Below are positions 30,001 to 39,000 of a DNA stretch of 64,000 nt, piece by piece. Position 1 is the first letter of the stretch. Each line of letters starts with the position of its first letter. Both the position numbers and the translations under genes were made by a program. Under the pieces are notes generated by a model. It was not told the origin of the DNA. It did no database searches and was given only the letters and a program-made list of their open reading frames with translations. This stretch comes from G965230615 sp965230615 (GTDB lineage: Bacteria; Pseudomonadota; Gammaproteobacteria; HTCC5015). The DNA lies in NCBI GenBank assembly GCA_965230615.1, contig OZ246012.1, positions 310,001 to 374,000 on the forward strand, given 5' to 3'.

Positions 30001-33000
30001 GAGTCTTATATAGAACCAAGCACTGCCTGGGAAAAAGTGTTGGTCAGTATATGGAGTAAACTCCTCAATCGTACTGAAGATAATATCAGTGTGCGCGATA
30101 ACTTTTTTACGTTAGGCGGGCATTCACTGATTGCTAATCAAGTTGTTAGTCAGCTACGCTTACAACATAAAATAGAAGTGTCTTTGCAGCAGTTATTCGA
30201 ATATCCGATATTACAAGATTTTGCTGCTTATTTAGAAGAAGTTGCTAATACTACCTCGCTAAGCTATGCTGAAATCCCATTAGTACCTATAGAGCGTACA
30301 CGGCCAATACCACTCTCATATTCACAACGCCGCTTATGGATCTATGAACAGCATAACACTGAAAGTCAGGCAACATATAATTTACCAATGGCTGCGCGCA
30401 TATATGGTAATTTGGATGTCAAAGCATTAGAAAAATCTTTAAATGATTTACGTTGCCGTCATGAAGTACTCCGTACTCATTTTGCGGTTGACATAAATAC
30501 ACAAGAGGTTGTTCAAGTCGTCGATGCTTGGGAAGCTACTCCTTTAATTATTGAAAGCGTTGATGCTAAGAGTGCTATGCTACATGCTCAAGAGCATGCT
30601 AGCGCAGCTTTCGATTTAACTAAAGGTCCTCTCTTTACGGCTAAACTGCTCAAGCTAGCAGAGCATGAATATGCCTTGCTTCTGAATATCCATCATATTA
30701 TTTCTGATGGTTGGTCTATGGGGATTCTATTGCATGAGTTAATGAGTGGCTATGATGGTTATGTACTGAATAGTGCAGAATCATTGCCTGCATTGCCTGT
30801 ACAATATGCCGATTATGCTCATTGGCAGCATGCTCATAATGTTGATAAGGAGCGCGCATATTGGACTAAACAGTTAGCTAATTATAATGCGGGTATAGAT
30901 TTGCCTGCTGACTTTATAAATGAAGGTAAAACCGTTAATCGGATTAAATTAGATTACCCACCCATACTAAGCCTGGAGTTATCTCGTTTTTGTCGAGAAC
31001 ATAACTGTTCACTTTTTATGGGACTACTAGCCGGTATGGCGCTAGTTTTAGGGCGTTATAGTGACTGTGATGATATTTGTATTGGTACAACAACGGCAGG
31101 ACGACAGCACCCTGATGTTGAAGGGTTAATTGGCTTTTTTGTAAATATATTAGCGATACGTATTAATCTACGAAATTTAGATGGTTTAGCATTGCTGAAA
31201 CAAGTTAAGCAAACCACCTTGGCCGCTTATGGGCATAGTTTTCTCCCTTTTGAAGAAGTTCTCGGTGAAACTAAAAAAGCTGGAGAGCAGTTAGTGCCTT
31301 TTATGATGCGGCATCAGAACTTTCCAGAAACCAATATTAACGAATATAGCCAGCAACTTGATATTGAAGGTTTTATGACTGGCACGGAAGCACAGCAAGC
31401 AAAATGTGAGATGGACTTTGCTTTTTACGGTGAAGGTGAGAGTTTATATGCTGTTATAGAATATGCCAGTGATCGATATACCCAAAAAACGATTGAGCGT
31501 CTGCTTCAACACCACCAGAAGGTATTGCAAACGCTTATTGCAGATCCTGTATGTCGTATTGCTGAATATGATTTTCTCACTGCTGCTGAGCTGAAATATT
31601 GTTTGCCTGTAGCACCTAGCAAGCAAACTAGCCTGCCTGTTAATACAACAATTCTTATGCAGTTTGAAGAACAAGCGACTCAGAGTGCATCAACAATAGC
31701 TATCTATGAAGCTGATAGTCAGCAGCAAATAAATTATCGTGAGCTCAATATGCGGGTTCATCAAATTGCACATTATTTGCAAACAAAAGATATTCAAATT
31801 GGTGACCGCGTAGCACTATGTTCACAGCGATCTATCGATTATATCGCTGCTTTGTTGGCTATATGGAAAGTTGGTGCAGTTTATGTTCCTCTTGATCCAG
31901 ATTATCCGGCAAATTACTTGCAGCTGATTATTGAGGATGCTAAGCCAGCGATTATCTTAAGTGTAGAGAGTATGATATCTACACTCGAATGTAATGTGGA
32001 TATTCATGCTTTAGACGCAATTTTAGCTGATGAATACTCAAATATAACTGTAGCTAATGTCGAGCTTACGGCTGAACATATTGCTTATATTATGTATACC
32101 TCCGGCTCCACAGGAAAGCCTAAAGGTGTAATGACTCCTTATCGTCAATTATTGAATTGGTTGGCGTCTTTATATAATAAATTACCATTCGCACCCGATG
32201 AAGTGGTCGCGCAAAAAACCACCGCTGCCTTTGCGGTGTCAATGAAAGAAATGCTGGCGGGCTTATTGGTTGGTTGTCCGCAGGTAATCATCAGCAATGC
32301 CACAGCGAAAGATAGTCAGGTCTTTATAAAGGCGTTGCAAGACTATCAGGTCACACGCTTAAATATTGTGCCATCACACTTACAAGCGTTGCTATGGGAG
32401 CTAAAAGACAATACGGCACTGAGCTTAGCTGCCTTGAAGTACTGCATCACCGCTGGTGAGCCATTGACGCAAGCGTTATTTGCTGAAACCCAACAACAAT
32501 TGCCACAAGTGCAGCTATGGAATAACTACGGTTGTACCGAGATCAATGATATCAGTTACTACCGTGCTGAGCAGGCCGCCGATAAAATCTTTGTGCCGAT
32601 CGGCGAGGCGATTACTAATAGCCGAATATATGTTCTAGACAAGCACTATCGACCGGTACCCACAGGTGTGTTGGGGACGATTTATGTCGATAGTGATAGT
32701 CTCTCGCATGGATATTGGCAGCAGCGAGGGCTGACGGCAGAGTATTATATCCCGCACCTCTACAGTGATAAGCCTGGCGCGCGATTATATAATACTGGTG
32801 ATATGGCACGCTATCGGGCTGATGGTTCATTAGAGTATATGAGCCGTGAAGATTTTCAGATCAAAATTCGCGGCAACCGGATCGATGTGCGACAGGTAGA
32901 GAAAGTCTTAACAGAGGTAGCCGGTGTGCAAGAAGGTGTTGTGGCGGCTTGGTCGGCAGATAATGAGCCTGCGCAGTTGGTGGCCTATTATGTTCCAGCT

Positions 33001-36000
33001 GAGTCCGAGGCTAAAGACGCGATGATTAGCGTTACCTCACTACGCCAAGCCTTGCAGGATGCGTTACCGGATTTTATGGTACCGAGTTTATATACTGAGC
33101 TGCCAAGCTTACCGCGCTTAGCCAATGGTAAGCTAGATCGCTTGAGTCTGCCGGTACCCGAAGGACAATCATTATTCGATCATTATGAAGCGCCGGTTAC
33201 AGCGACAGAAAAAGCCTTAGTGGCGTTTTGTGAAGATTTGTTATCTCAAGAAAAAGTGAGTATCAGCGCCAACTTTTTTCATATCGGTGGTCATTCACTG
33301 TTAGCAACGCGCTTGGTGTCCAAAATTCGTAGCCACTTTCAAGTGGATATTGCGCTACGAGATATATTTGATTTACCCGACTTGCGCTGTTTAGCGCAAC
33401 ACATTGAGTTGGCAGAGCAACATGATATTCCACCGTTATTACCGGCGACAAGTGATACCGGTGTATTGTCATATGCCCAGCAGCGACTCTGGGTGCTAGA
33501 TCAGATTGAGCAGGGCAGTCCGCAATACAATATGCCAGCGGCATTACTGCTCACCGGTGAGTTGTGCATTAGTGCATTAGAGCAAGCGTTTCATACCATT
33601 GTTGATCGGCACAGTGTCTTACGCAGTATATTTGTTCGCCAAGGTGATGAAGCCAGGCAGCAGGTACAGCCGACCGATATATTTCAATTCGAACATGGAG
33701 AGATTAGCGCCAGCGACCCGGACAGTGAGCACAGAGAGATAAGAGCAGCAGCTTATGCAGAAGCACAACGCCCGTTTGACTTAAGTCGAGACTGCATGTT
33801 ACGCGTGAAACTACTGCACTGTGTCTTATCGAGTGAAGCGCAGATACCTTGTTATTTATTATTGATCACCATGCATCATATCGCCAGTGACGGCTGGTCG
33901 CTGGGTATGATGGTCAAAGAGTTAGAAACGCTGTATCAAACCTATGCGCAAGGCGGAGGCAACCCACTAGCGGATTTGCCTGTGCAATACAGCGATTATG
34001 CGCAATGGCAACGCGGCTGGTTGCAAGGCGATATGCTGGCGAACAAATTAGCGTATTGGCGAGAGCAGCTGTCAGGCTTGCCGGATGTACACAACTTGCC
34101 TTTAGATAAGCCGAGACCTGTCCGACAAAGCTACGTTGGCGGCTTGTATGCTGAATTAATGCCAGCATCAACTTTAGATAAGTTGAATGCATTAGCTAAA
34201 CAGGAAAATGTCACACTGTTTATGCTGCTGCAAACGGCTTTTTCAGTATTGTTACACCGTTATAGCGGTGAGACAGATATTGTCGTGGGCACACCCATTG
34301 CCAATCGTGAACAAATCGAATTAGAGTCACTAATTGGTTTCTTTATGAATAACTTAGTATTGCGTAGCGATATTAAGAGGCAGCAGCCATTTAACGGGCT
34401 GCTGCAAAATAATAAAGCGATGATATTGTCGGCGTATGCCAATCAGCAAGTCTCCTTTGAGAGTGTTGTGAATGAATTACAACCTGAGCGCAGTCTGAGT
34501 TATAGCCCATTATTTCAGATACTCTTTACATTACAAAATACTGGGCAGTTAATGTTGGATATGCCGGGTGTGGCCGTATCAGGTTTTGAAAGTGAGGGGC
34601 AATCGGTTAAATATGATTTGGCGCTAGATATACTCGAGGTGAGCGAAGGGCTGCGCTTAGAATGGAGTTATGCCAACAGTCTTTTTCATGCGGAGACGAT
34701 TACACGTTTAGCCAAAAATTACATGACCTTATTGCATGATATAGTCGCGAATCCGACAATGACAGTAGGCGGCTTATCGTTGTTGAGCGACGCAGATAAA
34801 ACACATTTGCTGACTGCGTTTAATCAAACTCAACAAAGCTATTCACAAACGCAGTGTTTGCATCAGTTAATTGAGCGTAGTGCTCTAGAGTGTGTAGAAG
34901 ATTGTGCCTTGGTCGCAGAAGGTAACAGTTTAAGCTATCGTGAACTCAACACGCGCGCCAATCAATTGGCGCATTACTTAATTCATAAACGACACCTTGT
35001 GCCTGATACCTTAGTTGGTATTTGTTTGCCGCGCACAGCCGATATGGTGGTCGCGGTATTGGCTGTGATGAAAGCCGGTGGTGCCTATGTGCCATTGGAT
35101 CCGAGCTATCCTGCATCACGTTTGGCGTACATGCTCGACGATGCAGGCTTGCAAACTGTGATAAGTCATCATGACTTATTAGCGACAATGCCATTTAGCG
35201 CTGAGCAAGCCTTATGTTTAGATGATCTGACGCTGCAAAAAAGCATCGCTGCTCATTCAACAGAAAACCCGCTAGTGCCAGGACTGTCAGCAGATAACCT
35301 GGCATATGTCATCTATACCTCGGGTTCAACGGGCAAACCAAAAGGTGTGATGATCGAGCACCGCCAAGCGGTTAATTTTTTATTATCAATGCAAATCAAG
35401 CCTGGCTTGCAAGCTGATGACCGCTTATTAGCCGTGACCACGCTCTCATTTGATATTCATGTGCTGGAGTTGTATTTGCCACTGATCAGTGGTGCGCAAC
35501 TCATCATTGCCAGCCAGGCACAGAGCCATGATCCGGCAGCGTTAATCGATTTATTAGACAGGCATGCAATCACCATCATGCAGGCCACGCCTGCGACTTG
35601 GCAAATGCTATGCAACAGTGATTGGCAAGTGGAGCAACCATTGAAGGTCCTATGTGGTGGTGAGGCCTTGAGTGATCAGTTAAAGACGCAATTATTAGAT
35701 CAACAATATATCACCCTATGGAATATGTATGGTCCAACAGAAACCACGGTATGGTCATCGGTTGCACAATTACAAGCTAATGAAGCCACAATCGTGGGCG
35801 GCCCAATAGCCAATACCACATTTTATGTGCTCGATCAGCAGCAGCAAGTGGTGCCGATGGGTGTGGCAGGTGAGTTATATATCGGCGGCGATGGTTTAGC
35901 GCGTGGTTATTTAAACCGGCCGTCGTTAACCGCTGAGAAATTTGTCAGTGATCCGTTCTCGTTGGATATGGATGCACGGCTTTATCGCACGGGTGACTTG

Positions 36001-39000
36001 GTGAGCTGGTTGCCTGATGGCAGGATAAAATTCTTAGGGCGAATCGACCATCAAGTGAAAATCCGTGGTTTTCGGATCGAGCTGGGAGAGATCGAGACGG
36101 CGTTATTAGCATTAACATCTATCAGTGAAACAGTTGTGATTGATTGGGAGGATGGTTCAGGCAGTAAGCAATTGGTAGCCTACTGTGTTGCGCAGGAAGG
36201 GCGAGATCTCAATATTGATACGACACGTCAAGCTTTACGCGAACGTTTGCCAGATTATATGGTACCGACCTTATTTATGGTGCTCGAAGCCTTGCCCAAA
36301 CACCCAAATGGCAAACTCAACCGCAAAGCATTACCGGAGCCAGATAGGCAGGCAAGTGTAGCAGAGTATGTTGCGCCGGAGACAGAGACAGAGACAAAAC
36401 TGATCGGGATATGCGAATCTTTGCTGGAGGTCGACAATATCAGTATAGCGACTGACTTTTTTACCTTGGGTGGTCATTCTTTATTAGCAACACGTTTAGT
36501 CTCGCAATTGCGTACCCAATTTGGTGTGGATATAGTATTGCGTGATGTCTTTGAAGCGAGCAGTTTTCGTGAATTAGCGCAGCGCATTGAGACAGCAGCG
36601 GATAAAGTTGAGCAAGTACCATTGCTGCCTGTGGATCGTCAGCAGAAAATACCGTTGTCTTATGCGCAGCGGCGTTTATGGTTGTTTGAGCAAAATAACG
36701 AAGAGCGACTGACCAGCTATAATATGCCAATAGCGATAAGGATTGAGGGTGATTTATCGCTACAGGCTTTGCAACAAGCGCTGAATTATTTGGTAAATAG
36801 GCATGAGATCTTGCGCACTACATTCCATGTAGATGGTGGTTTAGACGAAGGAGTTATACAAGCGATACATCCTACAGCTAGCTTAGCCTTGGATGTTGAA
36901 GATTTTTCATCCTTGCTCGTTGAAGATGAGCTGATGTCGGCGTTACGTGAGCGTGCTCGTCAGCATGCAGCTCAGTACTTTGATATTGAAGCTGGGCCGT
37001 TGCTAAGTTTATGTTTAGTACAGACAGCAAAACCCTATTCAGTCTTATTATTTAATCAGCATCATATTATTTCCGATGGCTGGTCGGTGCGCATCTTATT
37101 AAGGGAGCTGATGCAAGCTTATGATGCCTTCTATGAAGCAAGGCAGCCTGAGCTATCAGCAATATCAATACAATATGCCGATTATGCGCATTGGCAACAT
37201 GCGCATGATTTAACAATGCAAAAAGCCTATTGGACAAAGCAGTTAAGCGAATATGAAGCTGGCATGAACTTGCCTTATGATCGTCTCGCTCAAGCTGGTG
37301 GGTTCGGTGTAGCAAAATGGTTAAGCGTTGATTATCCAGTCGCTTTAGGCGAAGGCATGGCGGAGCTTAATAAGCGCTATGGTACCTCTTTATTTATGGT
37401 GTTATTAGCAGCGATGTTAGTTGTTTTGCAGCGTTATACACAAAAAGTGGATATTTGTGTAGGTACCACGATTGCGGGGCGAGAACAGGCAGAGTTAGAA
37501 AAAATATTAGGGTTTTTTATTAATATCTTACCGCTACGAATGCAATTAGGTGAGACGATGAATGGACGTGCTGTGTTGCAGCAGGTCAGGCAAGTAGCCT
37601 TAGAGGCCTTTGAAAATGCATTATTGCCTTTTGAAGATGTGTTAGCGGCTACCGGGCAACGCGGTGATAAATTGGTGCCAGTCATGCTGCGCCATCAGAA
37701 CTATCCAGATAATGCCGCGCAGGGATTGAGCGAGTATTTAACGTTAGATACAGTGAATCATGCTTTAGCGGATCAGCAGGCGAAGTGCGAGATAGATTTT
37801 GCTTTCTATGGTGAAGGTGAGAATATTAATGTCGTGGTCGAGTATGCAGGTGATTTATTTGATGAAGCGACGATTCGGCGCATGGTGGATCATCATCAGA
37901 AAGTATTAACGGCGATGATCAATAATATCGAGGCGCCATTAACAAATATCAATATCTTAACTGCTGCAGAGAAAAAACAGCTGTTACCAATTAAGCCACA
38001 AATAGATACGATGTCATTTGAAACGACATCAGTAATAGAGCGCTTTGCTGCACAAGTGTCTCAGAAAAAGCAAATGATTGCTTGCTTTGAAGCGAGTGGT
38101 CGAGACATAAGTTATGTGTCGCTTGATAGTTACTCTAATCAATTAGCGCATCATCTGAGCGCCGAGGGTGTGCAAGCTGGTGATCATATCGCTTTATGTA
38201 TGCCGCGCTCGATTGATTATATTGCCAGTCTGCTTGCGATTTGGAAACTGGGTGCTGTCTATATTCCATTAGACCCGGATTATCCAGCGTACTATTTGCA
38301 ATCGATCGTTGAAGATGCACAGCCAATATTAATACTGGCAACGGCGCAGAGCGCTGGCGCACTGCAAAAAGACACAAATATCAGTAATACCGTTTGTGTG
38401 TTAGAGGACGTTGATCTGGATATTTATCCCTCTAGACTAAAAACGCAATCTATACACGCTGAACAACTCGCTTATATTATGTATACATCAGGGTCAACAG
38501 GTAAGCCGAAGGGTGTTATGGTGCCCCATCGCCAACTGCTTAACTGGCTGCATACCTTGAATCTACGTTTGCCTTTTTCAGCTGATGAAGTGGTGGCGCA
38601 AAAAACAACTGCTGCATTTGCGGTTTCTATGAAAGAGTTTTTGGCTGGTTTGTTAGCTGGCTGTGCGCAAGTGATTTTAAATAATCAAATCGTTAAAGAT
38701 AGTCAAGCACTACTAAAAGCACTGACGCAGTATAAAGTGACGCGTATAAATCTTGTGCCGTCACATTTGCAAGCACTGTTATGGGAGTTAAGAGAAGGTG
38801 AAGTGTCCGCTAAAGACTTGCAGTCGTTACGTTATTGTATTACGGCAGGTGAGCCGTTGCCGCAAGCTTTAGTTGAGCAAATGTATTCTAACTTGCCTTG
38901 GGTAAAGCTTCTAAATAATTATGGTTGTACTGAGTTAAATGATATTAGTTACTATAGCGTTGATGATATCAATAACGCTAAAGCATTTGTGCCTATTGGT

